From positions 1-64,000 of the forward strand of contig NZ_NIXO01000036.1 in NCBI RefSeq assembly GCF_002204795.1: a stretch of 64,000 bases of DNA. The letters are read 5' to 3'. Below, in pieces: positions 28,063-36,146 of the stretch. The notes beneath the pieces are model-generated. The model searched no databases, had not been told where the DNA came from, and saw nothing but the letters and a program-made list of their open reading frames with translations. The stretch's first letter is position 1. Each line of letters starts with the position of its first letter. The position numbers and the translations under genes were made by a program. The DNA comes from Pseudomonas sp. K2I15. Its GTDB lineage: Bacteria; Pseudomonadota; Gammaproteobacteria; Pseudomonadales; Pseudomonadaceae.

Positions 28063-29607
28063 ATGCCACTGACCGTCAAAGGCCCACGAAAAGCCTCCGT
28101 TCGCTACCTGATCACCCTGCTCAGTGGTGCGCTGCCAATTTTGCTGGGTGTGCTTATCCTGTATTGGCAGGCCGGGCGCACCCTGGAGTACAGCACCGCG
28201 CAAACTGCCCAGGAGGCTGTACGCCAATTTGACTTGATGCTCGATAACACCGCCCTCGCCGCCCAGGAACTGCTGCCGCTGGCCGGTCATGAATGTGATA
28301 ACCCGACTCAACTGGCCCTGCGTGAACAGGTCACACGCCGGCCTTTCGTGCGCGCCACGACCTTGTCCTGGCAGAGGAACATCTATTGCAGTTCATTGTT
28401 TGGCGGCAGTTACCTGTCGCCGGTCAATCCGGAAGACTACGTCGACGGCCGCCTGTGGCTGATGAAAGGCAACCCGGTCACCCCCGACACGGCGTTGCTG
28501 GTTTATCGTCTCACTGATGGCGACCGGGGCGCCTTTGCCTCCGTTGACGGTTACCACCTGACCAATGCCTTGCGCCTGATCAGCCGTTTTGCCGACCTTG
28601 TGTTGCAGGTCGGGCCCAACTGGCTGTCGGCGGATGGCAAGGTGTACAACACGGCGCTGCCGAGCTTTGCCGTGGCCCATCACCACCTCGATTCCACGCG
28701 GTACACCTACAGCGTGGAAGCCGGGATGCCGGAAGGCGAAACATGGCGCTACATGAAAGACCGGTTTCCAGCGCTGTTCATCCTGATCGTGTTTTTCGGC
28801 GTACTGGCGGGTCTACTTGCCCACTGGCTGCAAAAGCGCTCATCGGCGCCGACGCTCGAGTTGCAACGTGCCTTGGGCGCCAACGAGTTTGTGCCCTATT
28901 ACCAACCCGTGGTGCGTGGCGACAACATTCACCAGTGGGCCGGCTGCGAAGTGTTGATGCGCTGGAATCACCCCAAGGAAGGCCTGGTACGCCCGGACCT
29001 GTTCATTCCCCTGGCCGAGCATTCCGGCCTGATTGTGCCCATGACCCGCGCCTTGATGCGCAAGACCGCCGAGCAACTGGCGCCCCACGCCGAGCGTTTC
29101 ATCCCGGGTTTCCACATCGGCGTGAACATCACCGCACGCCATTGTCAGGACCTGGAACTGGTGGAAGATTGCCGCGAATTCCTCGCCGCGTTCGCGCCGG
29201 GCCAGGTCACACTGGTGCTGGAGTTGACCGAACGCGAGTTGATCGAACCTACGGATATCACCCGCCAGTTGTTCCAGGCCCTGCATGAAATGGGGGTAAT
29301 GATAGCGATTGACGACTTCGGCACCGGCCACTCCAGCCTGGGTTATTTGCGCAACTTCAATGTCGATTACTTGAAGATAGATCAAAGCTTTGTGGCGATG
29401 ATCGGTGTTGATGCACTCTCGCGGCATATACTCGACAGCATCATAGAACTGTCCGCCAAGCTGGACCTGGGCATCGTGGCCGAAGGCGTCGAGACACAAG
29501 AACAATGCGAATATCTTGCCGCTCAAGGCGTTGATTTCTTGCAAGGTTACCTGTTTGGCAAGCCTGTACCTTCTGATGAATTCATTAGATTCCTGAACGG
29601 CCATTGA
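28063..29607 (+). CDS. Membrane cyclic-di-GMP phosphodiesterase, CSS-motif plus EAL domain
   Basis: A 514-residue protein if the ATG at 28063 is used; an in-frame TTG 54 bases upstream is an alternative. TM1 is near residues 15-35. A periplasmic CSS-type sensor domain follows, with the diagnostic IYCSSLFGG near 110 and a second conserved Cys in HECDNP. TM2 (LFILIVFFGVLAGLLAHWL) leads to a cytoplasmic EAL domain with CEVLMRWNHP, NITARH, LELTERELI and IDDFGTGHSS, so the metal and base residues are intact. CSS domains respond to periplasmic redox or disulfide state. Predicted to hydrolyse c-di-GMP. Confidence 0.92.
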   Translation: MPLTVKGPRKASVRYLITLLSGALPILLGVLILYWQAGRTLEYSTAQTAQEAVRQFDLMLDNTALAAQELLPLAGHECDNPTQLALREQVTRRPFVRATTLSWQRNIYCSSLFGGSYLSPVNPEDYVDGRLWLMKGNPVTPDTALLVYRLTDGDRGAFASVDGYHLTNALRLISRFADLVLQVGPNWLSADGKVYNTALPSFAVAHHHLDSTRYTYSVEAGMPEGETWRYMKDRFPALFILIVFFGVLAGLLAHWLQKRSSAPTLELQRALGANEFVPYYQPVVRGDNIHQWAGCEVLMRWNHPKEGLVRPDLFIPLAEHSGLIVPMTRALMRKTAEQLAPHAERFIPGFHIGVNITARHCQDLELVEDCREFLAAFAPGQVTLVLELTERELIEPTDITRQLFQALHEMGVMIAIDDFGTGHSSLGYLRNFNVDYLKIDQSFVAMIGVDALSRHILDSIIELSAKLDLGIVAEGVETQEQCEYLAAQGVDFLQGYLFGKPVPSDEFIRFLNGH

Positions 29608-29803
29608 ATAGCCATGCACTTCAACGGAAATATTGTTAATTATACAAAAGACATGATTTACTCATGGCTGATTAACTACTACAATTTTTCCTGCCTGTGC
29701 AGAATTGGCAGGAAGGCCACTTTCGTTGAGTCGCCTTAAGGCTCTTGGCTTATCGCTTTGTTTGCAGTAGATATCAGCCAAATACACTATTGGAGTATAG
29801 ATT

Positions 29804-30169
29804 TTGTCCAGACTCGCCGAATTTCGCGCAGCAGAAAAAGCCCTTCAAGAGCAGCTTGCCCAGCTGGAATCCCTGAAGAACGACGCTGGCTTAAAGAAAG
29901 AAATCGAATTCGAAGAAAAGCTTCAAGGGTTGATGAAAACCTACGGCAAAAGCCTGCGCGACATCATCTCCATCCTGGATCCTAACCCGGGCAAGTCCGG
30001 TGCCTCCGTCGCAGCTGCACCAAAACAGCGCCGTGCACGTGTGGTCAAGGTTTACCACAACCCGCACACTGGCGAACTGATCGAAACCAAAGGCGGCAAC
30101 CACCGCGGCCTGAAGGCCTGGAAAGAACAATACGGCGCAGCCACTGTAGACTCCTGGCTTCGCGGCTAA
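29804..30169 (+). CDS. MvaT/MvaU-family H-NS-like nucleoid protein
   Basis: A 121-residue protein. An N-terminal coiled coil (about 1-58, EKALQEQLAQLESLKNDAG, with YGKSLRDIISILDP) handles oligomerisation. A linker and a C-terminal DNA-binding domain follow (about 75-121) with RRARVVKVYHNPHTGELIET then KGGNHRGLKAWK, the loop that reads AT-rich minor grooves in MvaT. It is a functional analogue of H-NS that silences AT-rich and foreign genes. The start is TTG at 29804 with a good TTGGAG eight to nine bases upstream, so the unusual start codon is credible. It is closer to MvaU/MvaV than to MvaT by eye. A terminator follows. Confidence 0.93.
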   Translation: MSRLAEFRAAEKALQEQLAQLESLKNDAGLKKEIEFEEKLQGLMKTYGKSLRDIISILDPNPGKSGASVAAAPKQRRARVVKVYHNPHTGELIETKGGNHRGLKAWKEQYGAATVDSWLRG

Positions 30170-30201
30170 TGCTTTGCAGCTAGTACAAACGCACTAAGAG
30201 A

Positions 30202-30226
30202 AGCCCTGCACATGCAGGGCTTTTTT
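30202..30226 (+). terminator. Rho-independent terminator of the MvaT-family gene
   Basis: AGCCCTGC-ACAT-GCAGGGCT stem-loop followed by TTTTTTG. Confidence 0.92.
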
Positions 30227-30338
30227 GTTTACATGCATCGATATTGAAACAAAATAGTACCGTGGCACTTTCAAAAACGAACTTTAAAAAACATTTCACT
30301 TTGTTCAATTCGACTAATTTCTGCTCTGCCTACAGCGC

Positions 30339-30875
30339 TCAAAGTTTCAGGCTGTCGCGCACCGAACTGACTTCATCCTTGCTGGATTCGTAAGCCTCAG
30401 CCTGGCCTGCGTATGAAAAAACATAGGCCTTATCTGTGTCGACCGCTCCCACCAACGTTTGCGACAGCACGTGCCGACCGTTTTCGGTGATGACACAGGT
30501 AGTTTCCAATGCCTCAAGCCGGCTCAATGTTGTGGGATGCATCTTGGTGCACACACTTTGATAACCGCCTTGGGCAAAGTCCTTCTGGATGGATTTGCGC
30601 ATTTCCAGCAACACACCTTGCAGATTGACCGTATGCCCCGCTTCAATCGGCGTGCCCGTCAACTCCATGACCATCAAGGTCGCACCGTTTTCATCATTCT
30701 TTATTGCCCGCTGGCGTGACACAGCCTTCGGCTGGGCCGGGGCCTGATCGTCCGGCGCCACCTCCTCCACCTGCCAGCCGCTGGGCCAATGAATTTCGGG
30801 GTCGGCCGCCCATACGGCGGTGCTGCCCAACAACAGGCCCAGGGTACTTAACAGCGGTGCGCGAAATCCGATCAT
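30339..30875 (-). CDS. Secreted/periplasmic conserved protein (DUF4946-like)
   Basis: A 178-residue protein using the ATG at 30875 (a GTG lies 12 bases upstream). It has a signal peptide, LLSTLGLLLGSTAVWA, cleaved before ADPEIHW. The mature part has two Cys (VCTKMHP and TTCVITENGR) that may form a disulfide, and ends VSSVRDSLKL. This matches the Pseudomonas DUF4946-type exported proteins as I remember them; no function is known. It is monocistronic and convergent with the H-NS-like gene. Confidence 0.8.
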   Translation of the reverse strand: MIGFRAPLLSTLGLLLGSTAVWAADPEIHWPSGWQVEEVAPDDQAPAQPKAVSRQRAIKNDENGATLMVMELTGTPIEAGHTVNLQGVLLEMRKSIQKDFAQGGYQSVCTKMHPTTLSRLEALETTCVITENGRHVLSQTLVGAVDTDKAYVFSYAGQAEAYESSKDEVSSVRDSLKL

Positions 30876-31069
30876 TGCGTAAAACACTCAAGGTTCAAGC
30901 GACAAAGTTTGGGCCCCGACACCCGCTGCTCGCAAGGGCTGCGTGACCTTTTTCATTTGGCGCAAGCAGCAGGGCTGCGTATCATGGACCGGCTGCACGG
31001 ACGCCAGCCGCAAGCCAAGGGATCGCTCGAACTAGAGCCACGTTTGCCCCATTCTTCTCTGGAGGGCCC

Positions 31070-31591
31070 ATGAGCCTGCACGAACTGAACACATTCCCGG
31101 GCGTGACTGCCCAACCTGACACCGCCACCACGAACTTCGTGTTCAACCACACCATGCTGCGGGTCAAGGACATCACCAAGTCGCTGGATTTCTACACCCG
31201 CGTCCTGGGTTTTTCCCTGGTTGAAAAACGTGACTTCCCGGAAGCCGAATTCAGCCTGTACTTCCTGGCCCTGGTCGACAAGGCCCAGATCCCGGCCGAC
31301 GCGGCCGCACGTACCCAGTGGATGAAGTCGATTCCGGGCATCCTCGAACTGACCCACAACCACGGCACCGAAAACGACGCGGACTTTGCCTATCACAACG
31401 GCAATACCGACCCGCGTGGCTTTGGCCATATCTGCATCTCGGTGCCGGACATCGTCGCTGCCTGTGCGCGCTTTGAAGAACTGGGCTGCGATTTCCAGAA
31501 GCGCCTGAGTGACGGCCGCATGAAAAGCCTGGCCTTCGTGAAAGACCCGGATGCGTACTGGGTTGAGATCATTCAGCCAACGCCGCTGTAA
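31070..31591 (+). CDS. gloA: Lactoylglutathione lyase (glyoxalase I)
   Basis: A 173-residue enzyme of the longer, zinc-type class of glyoxalase I found in pseudomonads and eukaryotes. The metal ligands are visible in order: His in FNHTMLR, Glu in ILELTHN, His in GFGHICI and Glu in YWVEII. It isomerises the methylglyoxal-glutathione hemithioacetal to S-lactoylglutathione. CTGGAGG precedes the ATG. It shares a bidirectional terminator with convergent ahpF. Confidence 0.96.
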   Translation: MSLHELNTFPGVTAQPDTATTNFVFNHTMLRVKDITKSLDFYTRVLGFSLVEKRDFPEAEFSLYFLALVDKAQIPADAAARTQWMKSIPGILELTHNHGTENDADFAYHNGNTDPRGFGHICISVPDIVAACARFEELGCDFQKRLSDGRMKSLAFVKDPDAYWVEIIQPTPL

Positions 31592-31593
31592 CC

Positions 31594-31626
31594 AAAAAAA
31601 CCCCATGATCAATCATGGGGTTTTTC
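31594..31626. terminator. Bidirectional terminator between gloA and ahpF
   Basis: ACCCCATGAT-CA-ATCATGGGGT with a run of A before and T after, so it works for both convergent genes. Confidence 0.93.
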
Positions 31627-31654
31627 GTTTCAGGGCCAGGTGTTATGCCGGCGC

Positions 31655-33208
31655 CTAGCTGCGGATCAGGTGATCGAAAGCGCTCAGGGAAGCCTTGGCG
31701 CCCTCGCCCACTGCAATCACGATCTGCTTGTACGGCACGGTCGTCACGTCGCCGGCAGCGAAGATGCCAGGCAGTGAAGTCTCACCACGCGCATCGACAA
31801 TGATCTCGCCACGTGGCGACAACTCGACGGTGCCTTTGAGCCAGTCGGTGTTGGGCAACAAGCCGATCTGGACAAAGATACCTTCCAGGTCAACGGTCTT
31901 GAACTCGCCACTGTCGCGGTCCTTGTAAGCGAGACCTGTGACCTTCTGGCCATCACCTTTGACTTCGCTGGTCAGCGCGCTGGTGATCACGTCAACGTTG
32001 GGCAGGCTGTACAACTTGCGCTGCAACACAGCGTCGGCGCGCAGTTTGCTGTCGAATTCCAGCAAGGTCACGTGGCTGACGATACCGGCCAGGTCGATGG
32101 CCGCTTCAACGCCGGAGTTACCGCCGCCGATCACTGCTACGCGCTTGCCCTTGAACAGCGGACCATCGCAGTGCGGGCAGAAGCACACACCCTTGGCCTT
32201 GTATTCCTGCTCGCCCGGCACACCCATTTCGCGCCAGCGGGCACCGGTGGCCAGAATCACGGTCTTGGACTTGAGGGTCGCACCGCTTTCGAAACGGATC
32301 TCATGCAATTCACCGGCGTTCTTCGCCGGGATCAGCGCAGTGGCGCGCTGCAGGTTCATGATGTCCACGTCGTACTGCTTGACGTGTTCTTCAAGGGCGC
32401 TGGCCAGTTTCGGCCCTTCAGTTTCCTGCACCGAGATGAAGTTCTCGATCGCCATGGTGTCCAGTACCTGGCCACCAAAACGCTCAGCGGCAACACCGGT
32501 ACGGATGCCTTTACGGGCAGCGTAGATCGCTGCAGCTGCACCGGCTGGGCCACCGCCGACGACCAGCACGTCAAAGGCGTCTTTGGCGCTGATTTTCTCG
32601 GCCTGTTTTTCAATGCCGCTGGTGTCGAGCTTGGCGAGGATTTCTTCCAGGCCCATACGGCCCTGGCCGAAGTTCACACCGTTGAGGTACACGCTGGGCA
32701 CGGCCATGATCTGACGATCATCGACTTCGGCCTGGAACAACGCACCGTCGATGGCGACGTGGCGGATGTTCGGGTTCAGTACCGCCATCAGGTTCAGCGC
32801 CTGGACCACGTCCGGGCAGTTCTGGCACGACAGCGAGAAGTAAGTCTCGAAGCTGAACTCGCCTTTAAGGGCACGGATCTGTTCAATCACCTCGACACTG
32901 GCCTTCGATGGGTGACCGCCGACTTGCAGCAGCGCCAACACCAAGGAAGTAAATTCATGGCCCATTGGGATGCCGGCGAAACGCAGGCTGATATCGGCAC
33001 CCGGGCGGTTGATGGAGAACGATGGCTTGCGCGCATCATTGCCATCGCTTTTCAGGGTAATCAGCGTTGAAAGGCTGGCTACGTCCTGCAAAAGAGCAAG
33101 CATTTCCTGGGATTTCGCACCGTCATCGAGGGAGGCGACGATCTCGATCGGCTGGGTGACCCGTTCCAGGTATGACTTCAACTGAGCTTTAAGATTGGCG
33201 TCCAACAT
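31655..33208 (-). CDS. ahpF: Alkyl hydroperoxide reductase subunit F
   Basis: A 517-residue flavoprotein that passes NADH electrons to AhpC. The N-terminal tandem thioredoxin-fold region has CQNC near 130. The FAD domain starts with VVGGGPAGAAAAIYAARKG near 215. The second redox pair, CPHCDGP, lies near 345, and the NAD domain and GIFAAGDVTTVPYKQ complete it. It lies downstream of ahpC on the same strand, but an intervening terminator at 33243 suggests separate or reduced expression. Confidence 0.97.
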   Translation of the reverse strand: MLDANLKAQLKSYLERVTQPIEIVASLDDGAKSQEMLALLQDVASLSTLITLKSDGNDARKPSFSINRPGADISLRFAGIPMGHEFTSLVLALLQVGGHPSKASVEVIEQIRALKGEFSFETYFSLSCQNCPDVVQALNLMAVLNPNIRHVAIDGALFQAEVDDRQIMAVPSVYLNGVNFGQGRMGLEEILAKLDTSGIEKQAEKISAKDAFDVLVVGGGPAGAAAAIYAARKGIRTGVAAERFGGQVLDTMAIENFISVQETEGPKLASALEEHVKQYDVDIMNLQRATALIPAKNAGELHEIRFESGATLKSKTVILATGARWREMGVPGEQEYKAKGVCFCPHCDGPLFKGKRVAVIGGGNSGVEAAIDLAGIVSHVTLLEFDSKLRADAVLQRKLYSLPNVDVITSALTSEVKGDGQKVTGLAYKDRDSGEFKTVDLEGIFVQIGLLPNTDWLKGTVELSPRGEIIVDARGETSLPGIFAAGDVTTVPYKQIVIAVGEGAKASLSAFDHLIRS

Positions 33209-33242
33209 ACGGGCGATTTCCTATTTCGAATCAATTCGGTAA

Positions 33243-33279
33243 AAAAAACGCCCGAGCGAATCTCGCCCGGGCGTTTTTG
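33243..33279 (-). terminator. Terminator between ahpC and ahpF
   Basis: ACGCCCG (33248-33254) pairs with CGGGCGT (33268-33274), with poly-A/T on both sides. It lies after ahpC and before ahpF. Confidence 0.88.
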
Positions 33280-33336
33280 AGGGCGGTGCAGCTTACTTAA
33301 GGTGCGGCAAAATCCGCCCTGAGGTGTTTCACAGAC

Positions 33337-33900
33337 TTAGATCTTGCCGACCAGGTCCAGGGACGGCGCCAGGGTGGCCTCGCCTTCTTTCCACTTGGCT
33401 GGGCACACTTCGCCCGGGTGAGCAGCAACGTACTGAGCAGCCTTGATTTTGCGCAGCAGCTCGGAAGCGTCACGGCCAACGCCGCCATCGTTCAGTTCAA
33501 CGATTTTGATCTGGCCTTCCGGGTTGATCACGAAGGTGCCACGGTCTGCCAGGCCAGCTTCTTCGATCAGTACGTCGAAGTTGCGGGAGATGGTCAGGGT
33601 CGGGTCGCCGATCATGGTGTACTGGATTTTGCCGATGGCTGGCGAAGTGTTGTGCCAGGCAGCGTGGGCAAAGTGGGTGTCGGTGGAAACGCTGTAGATT
33701 TCGACGCCCAGTTTCTGGAATTCGGCGTAGTTGTCAGCCAGGTCTTCCAGTTCGGTTGGGCAGACGAAGGTGAAGTCGGCTGGGTAGAAGAAGACGACAG
33801 ACCATTTGCCTTTCAGGTCAGCATCAGTCACGTCTACGAAGTTGCCGTTTTTGTAGGCGGTCGCTTTGAACGGTTTTACTTGGCTGTTGATGATAGGCAT
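33337..33900 (-). CDS. ahpC: Alkyl hydroperoxide reductase subunit C (typical 2-Cys peroxiredoxin)
   Basis: A 187-residue peroxiredoxin using the ATG at 33900 with GGAG upstream. The peroxidatic Cys is in FTFVCPTE (about residue 47) and the resolving Cys in GEVCPAKW near the C-terminus. It reduces hydrogen peroxide and organic peroxides with AhpF as reductant. An OxyR-like tetrad lies 82-118 bases upstream of the start. Confidence 0.97.
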   Translation of the reverse strand: MPIINSQVKPFKATAYKNGNFVDVTDADLKGKWSVVFFYPADFTFVCPTELEDLADNYAEFQKLGVEIYSVSTDTHFAHAAWHNTSPAIGKIQYTMIGDPTLTISRNFDVLIEEAGLADRGTFVINPEGQIKIVELNDGGVGRDASELLRKIKAAQYVAAHPGEVCPAKWKEGEATLAPSLDLVGKI

Positions 33901-33981
33901 CGTTGACTCTCCGTCAGGTTTTGTAGAAGGGCTTAGTAAGTTGATGGGGTGAATCCTACTCACTCTCTCAGCCGATGGCTC

Positions 33982-34018
33982 ATTGGCAAACCTGATGCTG
34001 ACGATTGGTTTTCGCTAT
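33982..34018 (-). promoter_or_regulatory. Putative OxyR-type site upstream of ahpC
   Basis: Reading the minus strand, ATAG-N7-CAAT-N7-ATCA-N7-CAAT follows the OxyR tetrad rhythm ATAG-N7-CTAT-N7-ATAG-N7-CTAT with 12 of 16 core positions matched and all three spacers exactly seven bases. No experimental support is available from the sequence. Confidence 0.5.
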
Positions 34019-34050
34019 CACGGGACTGTATTAATAGAAGAAACCTTTAA

Positions 34051-34977
34051 TCATTCGAGGGATGCGCGGGTCATGCCGATAAAGGGTGTCGTTTCAACAT
34101 AGCGCATGGCGGATTTCATGTCTTTCCAGCCGACGTAAGTCATCAACGACTTCAAGTCCCAGCCGCTGCGATGGGCCCAAGTGGCAAAGCCCCGGCGCAG
34201 GGAGTGGCTGGTGTATTGGTCGGCCGCAATGCCGGCACGCTCCAGGGCCTGGCGCAACAGCGGGATCACGCTGTTGGGGTGCAAGCCCTCCTCGCCCAGG
34301 TTGCCCCAGCGATCAATGCCGCGAAACACCGGGCCGCGCACCAGCGCCGAAGCACTGAGCCATTCGCTGTAGGCCTGCACCGGGCACAGGCGCAGCAACG
34401 CAGGCGTCTGGTAGGTGCGGCCGAGGTTTTCCCGGTCACTTTTGCTGCGCGGCAAATACAGGGTGATGCCCGAGCCGGGCACCGCCTGCACGTGCTCGAT
34501 ATTCAACCGGCACAACTCATCACTACGAAAGCCGCGCCAGAAACCCAACAGGATCAACGCCGCGTCACGCTTGGCACGCAGCCAGCGGGGATGGTCTTCT
34601 GCGCTTCGGGCGTCACTGCCCTCCTGCTCAAGGAATTGAATCACCTGCTCCAGGTGCTGGAGCTGTAATGGCTCAGCCTGTTTTTCCTGGGCCGGATGCA
34701 CGGCACGAATGCCTTTCAGGACTTTGCGCACCACCGGCGCCTTGGTCGGGTCGGGAAAACCCTGGCTGGTATGCCACTGGGCCAATGCCGACAACCGCAG
34801 CTTCAGCGTATTGACCGACAGCACGCCCGCATGCGCCACCAGATAGCGCGCCACGCTGTCGCTGGTCGCCGGCAGGAACCCACCCCAATTCACCTCGAAA
34901 TGCTCGATGGCCGCTCGATAGCTGCGGCGGGTGTTATCGCGGGTGGCCGCACTCAGATAACGGTCCAGTTCACTCAT
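34051..34977 (-). CDS. Tyrosine recombinase/integrase
   Basis: A 308-residue site-specific recombinase from the ATG at 34977; a GTG at 35022 would add 15 residues. The N-terminal SAM-like core-binding domain spans about 1-95 and the catalytic domain about 100-308. Catalytic residues are all present: R151 (GFRSDEL), K179 (PRSKSD), H258 and R261 (HSLRRGFAT), W284 (VGWKD) and Y293 (MRYVE). No prophage, cassette array or att-site pair is visible next to it. It is divergent from a KfrA-like gene and shares its control region. Confidence 0.92.
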   Translation of the reverse strand: MSELDRYLSAATRDNTRRSYRAAIEHFEVNWGGFLPATSDSVARYLVAHAGVLSVNTLKLRLSALAQWHTSQGFPDPTKAPVVRKVLKGIRAVHPAQEKQAEPLQLQHLEQVIQFLEQEGSDARSAEDHPRWLRAKRDAALILLGFWRGFRSDELCRLNIEHVQAVPGSGITLYLPRSKSDRENLGRTYQTPALLRLCPVQAYSEWLSASALVRGPVFRGIDRWGNLGEEGLHPNSVIPLLRQALERAGIAADQYTSHSLRRGFATWAHRSGWDLKSLMTYVGWKDMKSAMRYVETTPFIGMTRASLE

Positions 34978-35085
34978 ACCTGTACTGCCATTGGGCGTTG
35001 TCCACTTCAAAACCTTGATCACACGGGATAATACGCCAATATCCCATCTGTTAAATCAACAATTTAAGCCTAAATACAATCGTGA

Positions 35086-35122
35086 TATAGTACGTATATA
35101 CATACTACGTACTACAGTACTA
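35086..35122. promoter_or_regulatory. Palindromic operator between recombinase and KfrA-like gene
   Basis: A perfect inverted repeat TAGTACGTA (35088-35096), nine-base spacer, TACGTACTA (35106-35114), followed by a further half-like CAGTACTA (35115-35122). TATAGT at 35086-35091, a plausible -10 for the KfrA-like gene, overlaps the left arm, so bound protein would block transcription. KfrA proteins are known to repress their own promoters, so autoregulation is the natural reading. Confidence 0.65.
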
Positions 35123-35138
35123 AATCGACGGAGACTCC

Positions 35139-36146
35139 ATGGCTCGCGGCGGCATCAATAAAGCAGTAGTTCAAACGGCACGCCTGGCGATCCTCGCCCG
35201 CGGCGAAAACCCGAGCATCGATGCAGTACGCATCGAGATGGGTAATACCGGCTCGAAAACCACGATTCATCGCTATTTGAAGGAGCTGGACGAAAGCGAA
35301 ACCCGCCAGACCATCACCGAGGCGCCCATCGACGACGAGCTGGGCGAACTGGTGGCGCGACTGGCCCAGCGCCTCAAGGAGAAGGCCCAGGAGCCTATCG
35401 ACCTGGCCCAGGCGCAGTTCCAGCAACAGAAAGCCGCCCTGCTCGCCCAGGCTGAAGAACTGGAAGCAATCCACGGCCAGCTCAAGCAACAGTTCGATAT
35501 CCAGGCAGCCGCCCTGGCCGATGAAAGCGAGGCGCTTCAAAGCACCCGCTCCAGCCTGCAAACCGAGCAAACCCGCAACGCCGGGCTGAGCCAGGCGTGC
35601 AGCGATTACGAGCTGCGCATCAACGATAAAGACGAGCAGATTCGCTCACTGGAAGAGAAGCACCTGCACGCCCGGGATGCGCTGGAGCATTACCGCAACG
35701 CAATCAAGGACCAGCGCGAGCAGGAACAGCGCCGGCATGAGGGTCAGCTGCAACAGGTACAGGCAGAGCTGCGTCAGGCCCAGCAAAGCGCGATGGTGCG
35801 TCAGGATGAGATCACCCAGTTGCATCGTGATAACGAACGGCTGCTGATTGAGCATCGGGTGACGGTGAAGGAGTTGAGCGCCCTGCAAGAGCAGGCCCGC
35901 CAGGACCGCGATCAGCAGCGTCAGTTAAGCGAACAGGTGAATGTGATCGACAGCGAACGCACCCTGTTGCAGGAACGCTTACGGGTTGCGCAGTTGGAGA
36001 ATCAGTCGCGGCAGGAAGCGTTGGCCGAACACCAGCAGACCCACAAAACCCTGGAGCTGAACCTGGTCAAAGCCCAGGCCAGCATCGAGGCGCTGCGCCT
36101 GGCGGCCGTCATTGCGACGGCGCCAGAGGCAACTACCGAGGGCTGA
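35139..36146 (+). CDS. KfrA-like DNA-binding protein with long coiled coil
   Basis: A 335-residue protein. The N-terminal ~60 residues match the KfrA DNA-binding domain (VVQTARLAILARGENPSIDAV then NTGSKTTIHRYLKEL). The rest, about 70-325, is an almost uninterrupted Gln/Glu/Arg-rich coiled coil. KfrA of IncP plasmids is a repressor with an alpha-helical tail that aids plasmid maintenance. A chromosomal homologue beside a tyrosine recombinase suggests a mobile-element or chromosome-organising function, which is inferred only. ACGGAG precedes the ATG. It ends immediately against the convergent gor stop. Confidence 0.88.
   Translation: MARGGINKAVVQTARLAILARGENPSIDAVRIEMGNTGSKTTIHRYLKELDESETRQTITEAPIDDELGELVARLAQRLKEKAQEPIDLAQAQFQQQKAALLAQAEELEAIHGQLKQQFDIQAAALADESEALQSTRSSLQTEQTRNAGLSQACSDYELRINDKDEQIRSLEEKHLHARDALEHYRNAIKDQREQEQRRHEGQLQQVQAELRQAQQSAMVRQDEITQLHRDNERLLIEHRVTVKELSALQEQARQDRDQQRQLSEQVNVIDSERTLLQERLRVAQLENQSRQEALAEHQQTHKTLELNLVKAQASIEALRLAAVIATAPEATTEG

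Noticed and set aside
34051..36146. Prophage or genomic island around the recombinase
   Set aside because: No tRNA, att-like direct repeats, phage structural or replication genes are visible. Flanks are ahpC and gor with ordinary composition.
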